DNA of 64,000 bases from an uncultured Bacteroides sp. Its GTDB lineage: Bacteria > Bacteroidota > Bacteroidia > Bacteroidales > Bacteroidaceae. The stretch is from positions 1-64,000 of the forward strand of contig USEY01000005.1 in assembly GCA_900553815.1 (NCBI GenBank). The letters are read 5' to 3'. The position numbers were made by a program, and so were the translations under genes. The stretch's first letter is position 1; the number at the start of each line of letters is the position of its first letter. The notes under the pieces were generated by a model that saw only the letters and a list, made by a program, of their open reading frames with translations, did not search any database and was not told where the DNA came from. Below, piece by piece: positions 1 to 8,569 of the stretch.

Positions 1-337
1 GCATATCGAACGTATCACACGACACATGTATGACATTGTAAAGATGATGGATAAACCGTTTGCAATGGAAGCAATGCAAAATGTACAACTCTATGAAGAC
101 ATTGTGGCTCATCGCAATAAGTTTACGGCATGGAGCGGACTGGATTACACAACACATCTTCCGCATACAATATCATTTCTTCCTCCTGAAAGCATTGAAG
201 AGGCTTTGCGGGACGACTATAAGCAGATGCAAATCGGCTTTATTTATGCTAATGCGCCCTCGTTTGATGAGATTATGGAGCAGTTGCATGAGTTGCAGGA
301 CAGATTCAGGGCATTGGAATGGAAAAATAATCGTTGA
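1..337 (+). CDS. C-terminal part of an AbiEii/AbiGii-type nucleotidyltransferase toxin (5' end outside window)
   Basis: The frame is open from base 2 to the TGA at 335-337, so about 111 C-terminal residues are visible. The segment RHMYDIVKMMDK, the block around LYEDIVAHRNKF, the LPHTISFLPP stretch and the closing APSFDEIMEQLHELQ match the typical C-terminal half of AbiEii-family proteins. These are nucleotidyltransferase-like toxins of AbiE-type abortive-infection toxin-antitoxin pairs. The catalytic nucleotidyltransferase half and any AbiEi antitoxin gene would lie upstream and cannot be judged. The internal ATG at 26 is not a likely start because conserved residues precede it. It lies 128 bp upstream of the NERD/TPR pair, which fits a defence-type neighbourhood. 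The family call is from memory of its C-terminal pattern. Confidence 0.7.
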   Translation, partial: HIERITRHMYDIVKMMDKPFAMEAMQNVQLYEDIVAHRNKFTAWSGLDYTTHLPHTISFLPPESIEEALRDDYKQMQIGFIYANAPSFDEIMEQLHELQDRFRALEWKNNR

Positions 338-340
338 CGT

Positions 341-459
341 ATGGCATACATTAATGTTGATATAAACGAAACTGAGATATTCATTAACTATCTTGCATAA
401 TGTATGGATTAAATCCAATTGAGGAAGAATTGCAAAATTTTATAATTAGAAATAATTAA
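341..459 (+). other. Two overlapping 19-codon reading frames between the toxin and the NERD gene
   Basis: ATG at 341 opens 19 codons (MAYINVDINE...) ending in TAA at 398-400. That stop overlaps the ATG at 400 (TAATG), which opens a second 19-codon frame (MYGLNPIEEE...) ending at 459, seven bases before the NERD start. This stop-start chain could be a translationally coupled leader. It could also be the remnant of a small gene, since MAYINVDI resembles the start of small Bacteroides ORFs seen beside mobile DNA. Translation is not shown by anything else in the sequence. Confidence 0.25.
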
Positions 460-465
460 GGTCTT

Positions 466-3399
466 ATGGCGTTAGAGGTTTTACATCAGCAGGCAGCAAC
501 GCACGAGAATGAGCAATTCCGCCGCGTGGTCAAGATAGTAGATGCCGCGTTCAAAAAGCACAATTACGATGGCATTCTTATTGGTAATCCATTTAATGAG
601 AAATATCGGCGCTTTCGTGCAGATGCGATTCTCTTTTTCAATCATGGAGTGATAATTATTGACTTCAAAGACTATTCGGGTCAACTGATTATTCCACGGG
701 GCGATGATGAATTTAAGAGTTATCCTTGGTATGCAGAAAAAGTATCGGACTGCCAGAATATAGAGGTTAAGGCAGGTGCCCATTTCTTGAATCCGTTTCT
801 CCAGCTTGTTTCATATAGAAACGCATTCAGAGAAATCGTTGAGCATAATCCAATTCTCGGGCAAAAAATCAATCCATCCCGGGTGTGCATAGCAAATATC
901 TTTTCAGGACCGCTTAAGCTCAGCAATAAGGTTCCGGGGAAATATCCTTATTATAAGATTGTACAAGAATCGGAGATAGGGGCCTTGCTTTATGATTTGA
1001 ATAATGATAATGCTTTCGATGAAGAGATAGCCAAGGCGATTAAAAGCATCTTCCCATCCGATGAATATATTCAAGACTATTCATTTGATACGGGGGTGAT
1101 TTGCAAGCAAGACATCATTGTCGGGAAAGGGGCAAAATCTACTATCGATACCTTTATGCAAACAGAGGGCAACGACCTTCTTGTCTTAACGTCGATGGAT
1201 GCAGAAGAACGGGATAATTGGGCAAAATACATTTTTTCTATTGCAGATAATTACAGAATTCCTGAAATTCAAGGACTTTGTCATTCAAATAGAATTAGCC
1301 GCCGGTTGGGACAGCGCGGGATAGAGGCTTCCAGCCTTTACTCATTCATATACGGAGGGAACGAGACATCCGAAGATGAAGAAGACGATGAGGCCATGCA
1401 GGTTATTCCCATCCGTTCGGATGCCGGATTGGATGAGCGAGCATTGTTAATGGTGTATGATGCGCATCTTGTAAGCCGCAGCCTCTCTCAATCAGATTTG
1501 CTTCGCTTTGGAACAGGGCGTTTGCTTGAGGACTTCATCGCCTTTGCCAATCCGGCATCTGAGCGGAAAATCGTTTTCATCGGTGACCCTTATATGCTAT
1601 CTTTCGGCTCTTCCGACGATTCTGCTATCAATGTGGCTAATCTTCAAACTATCTGCGAGGATAGGGTTATTCATTACTATCATCAGCCGGCCTGCGATTC
1701 ACATGAGTCCTGCAAGGAGTCTCTAAAATGTAGTCTCGCCAAGAGTATGGATGCACAGCTGTTCAACAACTTGAATTATGCCTTTGATGACGGGTCTATC
1801 GTTGAGATCAGGAAAGATGCGATTACCGACAAAATGAAAGAATGGTTTATGGCTCCATTGCAGCAAGAACCTAAGCTGTCGGTCCTGTTTTTCAAGAAAA
1901 GCGACTGTCTGAAAACCAATCTTTGGGTTAAGCATCATTGTTTGAATAATGGGAAGGAACTTGCAGCAGGCGACCTTCTTATTGCCAATAATAATATCTA
2001 TATCCCTGATGAGACCGGGTTTGGTAATCCCAAAAGAGTGCTGAACGGGATGTATTTTACTGTAAAGGATGTGCTTGAGAAGCATAGTGAAACAATCTCC
2101 ATTAAGGCTTATCCTCGTCCAATGTTTCTGTCTTTTACAAAAATATCTGTTAAATGTTTGAGCCTAAGTGGGCAGGATGCCGAAATTTGGGTACTTGACA
2201 ATTATTTGGATTGTTCAGATGAATTGACTAAGGAGGAACAGATTGCAGTTAATGTCTTCATTAATCGTCGTATTACTGAACGAAAGAAGTCGTCACCATT
2301 TGCCAAGACTGAATTTTATAGTCAGTTACTATCTGATGCGGACTATCAAGCCCTCTCTAATGATGAGAAAGAAGCGATAGAAAACATTATTCAAAACCGT
2401 TCTGTCCAGAAAGAAGATAGGGTACCGGTCAAAACAACGAAAGTGGCCCGTTCATTACTCAAATGTTATTATGATAGGTACGAGAGTGACATTCAACGGT
2501 CTTCCCGTGAGAACGATCCGCTTATCAATGTAATGTATGCGAAATATGCATGGGCTATAACTGTTCATAAGGCTGTCGGCTCCGAATTTGACAATGTCAT
2601 CTTGAAAGGATTCCGCACGGAGAATGACGGAATATGCAATGAGTCTTATTTCAGATGGCTATACAGTGGGCTCTGTGTTACGGCAGGAGTATTCTATATT
2701 GCACAACCGCAATATGTCCATCCATTTATGAATTGTACCGTGAGCGAAACAGATTCAGGTGTTAACCCACCGAAGCAATTGCTTATATATGATGGGTATA
2801 AAGTGCCATCCCGTTTTTCCGATATGGTTCTTAATAACGTCAATGCGTCAGCTGCTATTTGTGAATTGGCAAAGCTTATCGAACCAAGCGGTTATATCTT
2901 GGAGGTGGTCAAACCGTGCAATGATTATTTGACCAAGGCCGTATTTTCAGTACCACAAGGGATAAAAAAGAAATTGGTAATTGATATTCATAACAAGGGT
3001 GCTAAGGATTCTTATGGTATCTCGGCAATTAGAATGGAGCCGAATGAGTTAGTTGATGCCACCTGTATTGAGCAGTGCATCGACACAGTCTTCTCCCAGG
3101 CTGTGTCATATAATAAATCTGTGGATACTCCTGATTATATTTTGGAAGTCGTTAAGGTATTTGGTGAGCAGATGAAAGAGCGGGGATTCAAGCTTGAGGT
3201 AGTGTCCAGTAAAGATTATCAGATTGTCTGCAAGGTTACATCTGATAACGGCAACGCTATGCTCCGCCTATGGTATGGAACCAGCTTGGAAAGCCATAGC
3301 AAAGGGTTTATCAACAAAATTGAGATGTTCGACGTTACTGATACCACCATTGCAAGTGAGGTGCGGGAAATGATTGTATTTAAATCAACAAAACTATAA
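466..3399 (+). CDS. NERD nuclease-domain protein fused to a degenerate superfamily 1 helicase module
   Basis: A 977-residue protein. Residues 1 to about 200 look like a NERD (nuclease-related) domain of the PD-(D/E)XK fold, with candidate metal and catalytic residues D53 (RADAIL) and D66-x-K68 (IIIDFKD). The rest follows the order of a UvrD-like superfamily 1 helicase, but the ATP-site motifs are eroded. The Walker A position (about 238-257, LLVLTSMDAEERDNWAKYIF) has no GKT. Motif II reads VYDAH (about 330) in place of DEAQ-type residues, motif III reads FIGDPYML (about 371), motif V reads TVHKAVGSEFD (about 699) and motif VI reads WLYSGLCVTAG (about 731) without the arginine. A Cys-rich stretch follows motif III (about 400-420). 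It lies 14 bp before the TPR/OB gene, so the two are probably one operon. A nucleic-acid conflict role is inferred; nuclease activity is plausible, ATP hydrolysis doubtful. Confidence 0.75.
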   Translation: MALEVLHQQAATHENEQFRRVVKIVDAAFKKHNYDGILIGNPFNEKYRRFRADAILFFNHGVIIIDFKDYSGQLIIPRGDDEFKSYPWYAEKVSDCQNIEVKAGAHFLNPFLQLVSYRNAFREIVEHNPILGQKINPSRVCIANIFSGPLKLSNKVPGKYPYYKIVQESEIGALLYDLNNDNAFDEEIAKAIKSIFPSDEYIQDYSFDTGVICKQDIIVGKGAKSTIDTFMQTEGNDLLVLTSMDAEERDNWAKYIFSIADNYRIPEIQGLCHSNRISRRLGQRGIEASSLYSFIYGGNETSEDEEDDEAMQVIPIRSDAGLDERALLMVYDAHLVSRSLSQSDLLRFGTGRLLEDFIAFANPASERKIVFIGDPYMLSFGSSDDSAINVANLQTICEDRVIHYYHQPACDSHESCKESLKCSLAKSMDAQLFNNLNYAFDDGSIVEIRKDAITDKMKEWFMAPLQQEPKLSVLFFKKSDCLKTNLWVKHHCLNNGKELAAGDLLIANNNIYIPDETGFGNPKRVLNGMYFTVKDVLEKHSETISIKAYPRPMFLSFTKISVKCLSLSGQDAEIWVLDNYLDCSDELTKEEQIAVNVFINRRITERKKSSPFAKTEFYSQLLSDADYQALSNDEKEAIENIIQNRSVQKEDRVPVKTTKVARSLLKCYYDRYESDIQRSSRENDPLINVMYAKYAWAITVHKAVGSEFDNVILKGFRTENDGICNESYFRWLYSGLCVTAGVFYIAQPQYVHPFMNCTVSETDSGVNPPKQLLIYDGYKVPSRFSDMVLNNVNASAAICELAKLIEPSGYILEVVKPCNDYLTKAVFSVPQGIKKKLVIDIHNKGAKDSYGISAIRMEPNELVDATCIEQCIDTVFSQAVSYNKSVDTPDYILEVVKVFGEQMKERGFKLEVVSSKDYQIVCKVTSDNGNAMLRLWYGTSLESHSKGFINKIEMFDVTDTTIASEVREMIVFKSTKL

Positions 3400-3413
3400 T
3401 TTAGACAGTAAAA

Positions 3414-6014
3414 ATGGCAAAGTTTAGTTCTCATAATAAGAATGATTACTCCCCTCGCATATCAACTAAAATCTATGCTCTCCGTCGCGATGGTTTATTG
3501 GATGATGCCAGACAACTGGCTGAAGATTATCTTCAAAAAAACAGAACAGATATAGATGTTCTGAAAGCCTATGCTTGGACATTGATTGATATCTGCAAAA
3601 GGGAGCAACAGAAAGGAAATATTGTAGATGCGCGAAAAATTTCAGCTCTTCTGTCGCGTATGCACTTCGAGACCCAATTCGATGAGTTTGCGGAAATGCT
3701 TGTTAGAAAAATACAAGCACTTAGACTAATGGTGAATCCTTTCTACGCTCAGATTCAAGAAGCTAAAGAATTGAGTCAGAAAGGCAACAATGATAAAGCA
3801 TGGGGAATTCTTACCCAATTGTCAGTAGACGGAAATCTTCCTGAAGAAGCGCATGAAAGCTATGGATGGGCAATATACCGTTATTTGCGAGATCACATTG
3901 CACAACTTGATTCAATACAGGTGCGGAAGCAACTGAAGAACTATATTTACCTTCATAATGAGCGCCCTTCGATGCTGCATTCCCAAATATTGAACTTCGC
4001 CCTTAATTACTCTAAACAAGATGGCAATTTCAAACTCATATCGTTTCTCAAGTTATGGAATCCGAACAATTTGCGACTGGATGATTTTGAAGATTCACGT
4101 AGCAACGAAGGCAAAACCATTCCATCGTTGATGTCGAGAATTGCAAAGGCTATTGTTGATTATCCTTTAGATGAGATTCAAGAATTTGTTAGGCTTATCC
4201 CCTATAGGAAAGACGATTTTATCGAAATGATAAAAAACCATTTCTTCTGGAAACTGTATCATAGTACTGAGGACGGTGTTTCTTCATCTACATGGGAGCT
4301 GTTTAACCAATATATAGAGTTATCCAATGATACTCCGGCCTCTACTTCTCATTCGAAAGTTCTTGGGTTAGCCGAGCGCACAATGAAGGAAAACAATGCA
4401 TGGCGATTCTATGATTTTTTTAGAGGGTGGAACCCAGAGAAACTAAGAACAGCTGACTGGCAAGAAGAGAAAGGAGATAATGGGGAAACCTATAAACCGT
4501 TAGCTGTCAAATCGCTGAAAAGAGTAAAAGAAGCTCTTGAGAATCTTTCTGATGAACAACTAGGAGACCTCCAATGGCTTATTGACCTCTATGGAATAGC
4601 CATAGAGAAGATACCGGATGATGATTGGAATATCAGGTCGAAAGCGTTACTTCATCTGCGCGCTGGTCAGCAAGCAGAAGCAAAGGATATCTATAAAAAG
4701 CTTTGCCAGAAGATGGGAGAGAAATACTACATCTGGAGTGAATTTGCCGATTGTTGGGAAGATGTGGATGTAAAGATTGCTTTTCTTTGCAAAGCTCTAA
4801 GCTTAGAGAAGAATGAAGACTTCATAGGGAAGATACGAATGGAATTGGCTCAACAACTAATTAAATCCAAGAAATATGCAAATGCAGTAGTTGAACTTGA
4901 CCAATATAAGAAACACTATGCTGAAAAGGGCTGGCGTATTGATTCAGAAGTGGATGCTCTTCTTGAGCAATGCTCCTCGGTTACTCCTGCATCTGACAAT
5001 AATGCGGCACTTTATGCCGAAAATATCTCAAGAGCGGAAGAATACGCTTACGAAGATATTTCTTTCACGGAAGTTGTACTTGTGGACAAATGGAAAAACG
5101 GGAACGGAAAGACCATGATAGTTTTTGTCGACGGTAAAGCAATTGAATTTGCTACCGATAAGAAGAGATTTCCAGGGCTAAACGATAGTCATAAAGGACA
5201 AGTTTGGAAATTCAAATTGTATAAAGACGAAACAATCCGAACCATTCCCGGTGATTATCCATGGCAGCAGCCCAAGAAAGAAGCAGTAATCAAATATATT
5301 CCTTTGACTGCCATTCCCTCAGAAACGGCAGATTGGTTTAATTTGCCGATTCAATATGGCTATGTTCAGTATATAAACACAGAGAAAAAGGTCTATCATA
5401 TTTATTTGACCGATTCAACACTCGTTTATGAGCACTATGAGCGGAAGGAACTTGAAAAAGGAGATTTTGTCAAACTGCGCCAATACAAAAAGAAAGTCAA
5501 GGAAGAGAGCAAGACTTTCTTATGTAACATACAAAAGTGTGCTGAGGATGAAGCTATTGAGAAGTTCAAGTGTAGGATTGCAGCAGTAGATGATGTCAAT
5601 AATCAGCGTAAACTATTCCATTTTGTATTAGGTACCAAACAGGCTTCGGGTATTCTGCACTATGATCAGACGGATTTGCGTCCATCCGTTGGTGATTGCA
5701 TTAAGATTCATTATTTTGTCAAGGAAATCAGTGACAAGAAGAATCCGGGTAAGCAAAAGAAATTAGTGGAAGTGCTTAGGGCAGAGTTGACTGACGGGAG
5801 TAATAGTGACTTAGTAAAACGCTTCTCCGGTAATTTGGAACTCAAATATAAAGATAGGTATGATGGAGAAGAACCAGATTTTGCATTTATTGGTGATTAC
5901 TATGTCCATAAAACTATACTGGAAAAATATAACATTACTTCCAATTGTTATGTGAATGCGAAAGCAGTCTATACCGGAGATGGTAATTGGAAAGTGTATG
6001 AAATTGAGAAATGA
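3414..6014 (+). CDS. TPR-like repeat protein with C-terminal OB/S1-CSD-like domains (TOTE-type conflict protein candidate)
   Basis: An 866-residue soluble protein with no signal peptide. Residues 1 to about 530 are mostly alpha-helical and TPR-like, for example the helix pairs around AKDIYKKLCQKMGEKY and KKYANAVVELDQYKKHYAE. A related block occurs twice, once around FLKLWNPNNLRLDDFEDS and once around FFRGWNPEKLRTADWQEE, which points to an internal duplication. From about 549 the protein turns beta-rich and contains three or four OB-like modules, beginning near 549, 645, 718 and 803; the second has the GYVQYIN...YHIYLTDS pattern of S1/cold-shock-like folds. From memory, TPR plus S1/CSD-like proteins of this type define conflict systems named TOTE by comparative genomics; I cannot check this. 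The OB modules suggest RNA or ssDNA binding. It directly follows the NERD gene. Composition is AT-rich compared with the genes to the right. Confidence 0.6.
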   Translation: MAKFSSHNKNDYSPRISTKIYALRRDGLLDDARQLAEDYLQKNRTDIDVLKAYAWTLIDICKREQQKGNIVDARKISALLSRMHFETQFDEFAEMLVRKIQALRLMVNPFYAQIQEAKELSQKGNNDKAWGILTQLSVDGNLPEEAHESYGWAIYRYLRDHIAQLDSIQVRKQLKNYIYLHNERPSMLHSQILNFALNYSKQDGNFKLISFLKLWNPNNLRLDDFEDSRSNEGKTIPSLMSRIAKAIVDYPLDEIQEFVRLIPYRKDDFIEMIKNHFFWKLYHSTEDGVSSSTWELFNQYIELSNDTPASTSHSKVLGLAERTMKENNAWRFYDFFRGWNPEKLRTADWQEEKGDNGETYKPLAVKSLKRVKEALENLSDEQLGDLQWLIDLYGIAIEKIPDDDWNIRSKALLHLRAGQQAEAKDIYKKLCQKMGEKYYIWSEFADCWEDVDVKIAFLCKALSLEKNEDFIGKIRMELAQQLIKSKKYANAVVELDQYKKHYAEKGWRIDSEVDALLEQCSSVTPASDNNAALYAENISRAEEYAYEDISFTEVVLVDKWKNGNGKTMIVFVDGKAIEFATDKKRFPGLNDSHKGQVWKFKLYKDETIRTIPGDYPWQQPKKEAVIKYIPLTAIPSETADWFNLPIQYGYVQYINTEKKVYHIYLTDSTLVYEHYERKELEKGDFVKLRQYKKKVKEESKTFLCNIQKCAEDEAIEKFKCRIAAVDDVNNQRKLFHFVLGTKQASGILHYDQTDLRPSVGDCIKIHYFVKEISDKKNPGKQKKLVEVLRAELTDGSNSDLVKRFSGNLELKYKDRYDGEEPDFAFIGDYYVHKTILEKYNITSNCYVNAKAVYTGDGNWKVYEIEK

Positions 6015-6320
6015 TATTATTTATGTAAGTTCGATGAAAACAATTAAAACAAAATCGATTGATTATAAGCATTTAGAGATCCACACCTGTCCAAAGCAAT
6101 CATAGGTTTCTAATGATTTGGGTTAAAGTTAGTGAATTTCACTCTTTATGGTGTAAATGCTTTGTAGGGGTAGAACTATGTGTTTGCCGCTTTCTGCAGT
6201 GGAAGCATTGTCAATTTGCCAAATGCAATGAAAGCGGTTTGACATAGCAATCATCTTTTTTTGCATAGTAAGCCATTAAAGTTGTTTTGGGGGCGATATC
6301 GTTATGAAAACTGCATATAT
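6015..6320. other. Non-coding gap after the conflict-system pair
   Basis: About 300 bp with no credible reading frame on either strand, no array of the kind seen in other gaps and no recognised RNA. It is AT-rich like the two genes before it. The only structured element is the hairpin that follows (6321-6372). The segment may be decayed DNA at the right edge of an acquired cassette, but no terminal repeats were seen. Confidence 0.5.
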
Positions 6321-6372
6321 AAAAGATTAGCCCGAGTTCACGAATCATTCGTGTTCTCGGACTAATCTTTTT
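6321..6372. terminator. Bidirectional intrinsic terminator between the TPR/OB gene and ddh
   Basis: Arms AAAAGATTAGCCCGAG (6321-6336) and CTCGGACTAATCTTTT (6356-6370) pair with one wobble/mismatch. The inner arms CACGAAT (6339-6345) and ATTCGTG (6347-6353) extend the stem. A-run on the left and T-run on the right make it usable from both strands, which suits two convergent genes. Confidence 0.8.
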
Positions 6373-6395
6373 GTAGCCGGGGCTTACACTGTCTT

Positions 6396-7295
6396 TTAAA
6401 CCAAATGTGCAATCAGCTCTTCGCGGTCGCCGGGCAACATGTCGATGACAGGGATTTCAATCATGGTGTAGCATCCAGGGCGTTGCTTCATGGAAGCGCG
6501 GGCCACGTTGACCAGCACTTGAGCCGTCAATGCCGGGTTGTTGATGTGCATGTTGAATTCGAACAGTTGGTTTTGCGTCTTGCCGGAAACGCCTTTGCGG
6601 GTCAGGTGCACGCCGTGTCCCATGTCTTTCAGGTCGTCGACGCAGGGCACTTGCATCACGTGGGTCTCGTCACTGGCAAAGTAGGGGTCGGCCTTGATGG
6701 CAGCTGACACTTCTTCCAGCGTATAACCGTCTTCCAGTTCGACATAGACCATGCGGCGATGGATGCCGGTGCCCACAGGGATGGTCATGGAGAGGGCTGC
6801 TTTCACGCCTTTGATGGCTTTTACAGCCACGGTGTGTCCCATGCTCATGCCCGGGCCGAAGTTCGTGTAGCTGATGCCTTTGGGAGCAAGGCTTTGCATC
6901 AGGGTGCGGACGATGGAGTCACTTCCCGGATCCCATCCGGCGGAGATGATGGACACGGAGTTGTGTTCTTTGGCCACAGCGTCGAGCGAGCGGCGCAAGT
7001 CTACGATTTGTGTGTGGATGTCGAAGCTGTCCACTGTGTTGATTCCCAGAGCCAGGCATTCTTTTGCGTAGGCTTCCACGCTGCGGGTGGGAGTTGCCAG
7101 GATGGCGACATCGACATTTTCTAATTCGGTGATGTTTTTCACCACACGATACGGTTCCAGTTCCATCGGTTTATTTTCGGCTCCGCTGCGGCGTACGATT
7201 CCCACAATCTCAAAATCAGGAGCCGCTTGAAGCGCTTCCAGTGTGTAATGTCCGATATTTCCATATCCGACAATTGCAGCTCTAATCTTTTTCAT
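6396..7295 (-). CDS. ddh: meso-Diaminopimelate D-dehydrogenase
   Basis: The 299-residue protein matches Ddh, which catalyses reversible NADPH-dependent reductive amination of L-2-amino-6-oxopimelate to meso-DAP, a one-step branch of lysine and peptidoglycan precursor synthesis in the cytoplasm. The N-terminal dinucleotide-binding loop is VGYGNIG (residues 9-15). Later family blocks are ATPTRS, VDSFDIH, SAGWDPGSDS and GPGMSMGHT, and the dimerisation/substrate part ends in NVARASMKQRPGCYTMIEIP. Start chosen at 7295 (MKKIRAAIVGYG); the frame extends 20 codons upstream, but that stretch lacks conservation and covers the promoter. Transcribed divergently from ruvA and closed by the terminator at 6321. 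Confidence 0.93.
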   Translation of the reverse strand: MKKIRAAIVGYGNIGHYTLEALQAAPDFEIVGIVRRSGAENKPMELEPYRVVKNITELENVDVAILATPTRSVEAYAKECLALGINTVDSFDIHTQIVDLRRSLDAVAKEHNSVSIISAGWDPGSDSIVRTLMQSLAPKGISYTNFGPGMSMGHTVAVKAIKGVKAALSMTIPVGTGIHRRMVYVELEDGYTLEEVSAAIKADPYFASDETHVMQVPCVDDLKDMGHGVHLTRKGVSGKTQNQLFEFNMHINNPALTAQVLVNVARASMKQRPGCYTMIEIPVIDMLPGDREELIAHLV

Positions 7296-7336
7296 AAAAT
7301 TAATGCGTATAACTAAGATTACAAAATTCTGTCTTT

Positions 7337-7373
7337 TTGCTGCAAAAGTATACAAATATCACTATATTTGCAA
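7337..7373. promoter_or_regulatory. Overlapping divergent promoters of ddh and ruvA
   Basis: On the minus strand, TACTTTTG (complement of 7343-7350) lies 20 bp from a TTG (complement of 7371-7373), a good Bacteroidetes -7/-33 pair for ddh. On the plus strand, TATATTTG at 7363-7370 is the ruvA -7 box, with TTG at 7337-7339 at a slightly long spacing of 23. The two promoters share bases, so they may compete for polymerase. Confidence 0.6.
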
Positions 7374-7400
7374 CGAACAATAGAATACTTGAGTGAATTT

Positions 7401-7997
7401 ATGATAGAATATATTAAAGGTGATATTTCGGAGCTGGCTCCGGCCTGTGTCATCCTTGAATGCGGAGGAATCGGGTATGAAATAAATATTTCGCTTAATA
7501 CATACTCAGCCATACAGAGTATGCAGCGTACGAAACTATATATATATGAGTCCATTCGTGAAGACGCGCATGTGCTTTATGGGTTTGCGGACAAATCAGA
7601 GCGGGAGTTGTTCATGCTGCTGATTTCAGTGTCGGGCATCGGGGGCAACACGGCTCGTATGATATTGTCAGCTCTTACGACGACGGAGCTGTGTGAGGTA
7701 ATCAGCAGCGGAAATGACAAGATATTGAAGACCATAAAAGGCATTGGGCTGAAGACGGCCCAACGCATTATAGTCGATTTGAAAGACAAGATAAAGACGA
7801 TAAGCATAAATGGTACACCTATGGGGCAAACTACGCTTTCCTATCCCGAACCGGAAATCGTGGAAGAAGCTGTGGCAGCTCTCACGATGTTAGGATTTCC
7901 GGCTGCGGCGTCTCAGAAAGTCGTACATGCGATATTGAAGGAATTGCCAGATAGCCCGGTGGAGCAGGTTATTAAATTGGCATTGAAGCGTCTTTGA
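7401..7997 (+). CDS. ruvA: Holliday junction branch migration complex subunit RuvA
   Basis: The 198-residue protein has the RuvA layout: N-terminal OB domain ([12 protein letters not shown]...[12 protein letters not shown]), two helix-hairpin-helix motifs ([13 protein letters not shown] and [13 protein letters not shown]) that bind the junction, a flexible linker near 145, and the C-terminal RuvB-contacting three-helix domain ([20 protein letters not shown]). It tetramerises on four-way junctions and directs the RuvB motor during recombinational repair. Start set at 7401 (MIEYIKG), since the 11 upstream codons overlap the promoter and are not part of the family. ruvB and ruvC are not in the window. 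The stop lies one base from the convergent HPPK stop. Confidence 0.95.
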   Translation: MIEYIKGDISELAPACVILECGGIGYEINISLNTYSAIQSMQRTKLYIYESIREDAHVLYGFADKSERELFMLLISVSGIGGNTARMILSALTTTELCEVISSGNDKILKTIKGIGLKTAQRIIVDLKDKIKTISINGTPMGQTTLSYPEPEIVEEAVAALTMLGFPAAASQKVVHAILKELPDSPVEQVIKLALKRL

Positions 7998-7998
7998 T

Positions 7999-8367
7999 TC
8001 ACAGAGCTTTGAGCTCATTCGTGTAGCGGGCAAAATCCATTGGCTTGACGATGGTGTCTCCATGAGCCAGAAGATCTATGTCGATGTGGATGTTTTCCTG
8101 CTCTTTATCTGTAGGGCGTCGTCCACAGAAACGTTCCATGACTTTTAGTGCCGCATGCACTTCGTTGGCTTCCTGTTCGGTGGAGAACTTGGCCAATTGG
8201 TTCAGAAACGGGGCTTGATTATGCTTCATGTCGACAGGAGATGTTTCCCGGATGGGTGAAAATGAAATGCCGGGATAAGCACGAGTCAGAAGGTCTCGTG
8301 CTTTTTGTAGGTTGGAAACAGCATCGGTGTTTGAACCTAAACTGATGATGCAAATAACATTCTTCAT
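7999..8367 (-). CDS. folK: Short HPPK-family protein (6-hydroxymethyl-dihydropterin pyrophosphokinase)
   Basis: 122 residues. The N-terminus CIISLGSNTDAVSNLQKA is the HPPK opening, followed by SPIRETSP, FLNQLAKFST and the GRRP...IHIDIDLLAHGD block that carries the two metal-binding Asp residues (IDIDLL). HPPK transfers pyrophosphate from ATP to 6-hydroxymethyl-7,8-dihydropterin in folate synthesis. The protein ends soon after that block and lacks the usual C-terminal HPR...R.FVL.PL segment, so it is about 35 residues shorter than typical FolK. It may be a minimal form or a paralogue with altered activity. Start at 8367 (MKNVICIISLGSN). It converges on ruvA. Confidence 0.75.
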   Translation of the reverse strand: MKNVICIISLGSNTDAVSNLQKARDLLTRAYPGISFSPIRETSPVDMKHNQAPFLNQLAKFSTEQEANEVHAALKVMERFCGRRPTDKEQENIHIDIDLLAHGDTIVKPMDFARYTNELKAL

Positions 8368-8418
8368 AATAGCGGACAAAATAAATATATTCTGTTAGGA
8401 ACTCCAAAGGAAGTTGCG

Positions 8419-8426
8419 TATATTTG
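8419..8426 (+). promoter_or_regulatory. -7 box upstream of kdsB
   Basis: TATATTTG followed by CAGG matches the Bacteroidetes -7 consensus about 140 bp before kdsB. No clear -33 TTG at 19-21 bp was found, so this is tentative. Confidence 0.4.
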
Positions 8427-8491
8427 CAGGAACTCTGAGGGATGGAGTGGAGATTTATTTGTAATTCCAAAAGATGATTCATTCTGGCACT

Positions 8492-8569
8492 ATGGCAAAT
8501 CTTCAGGAGTTCTTAGTTATAGCTTTTTGGCTAAGTTTCAAATTAGACTTTAAGAAACAGATTGTATGA
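8492..8569 (+). CDS. Possible 25-residue leader peptide overlapping the kdsB start
   Basis: ATG at 8492 opens 25 codons (MANLQEFLVIAFWLSFKLDF...). The TGA stop at 8567-8569 overlaps the kdsB ATG at 8566 as ATGA, the usual layout of translational coupling. The peptide is hydrophobic in the middle. No strong ribosome binding site precedes it. It could be chance, or a coupled leader. Confidence 0.3.
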   Translation: MANLQEFLVIAFWLSFKLDFKKQIV

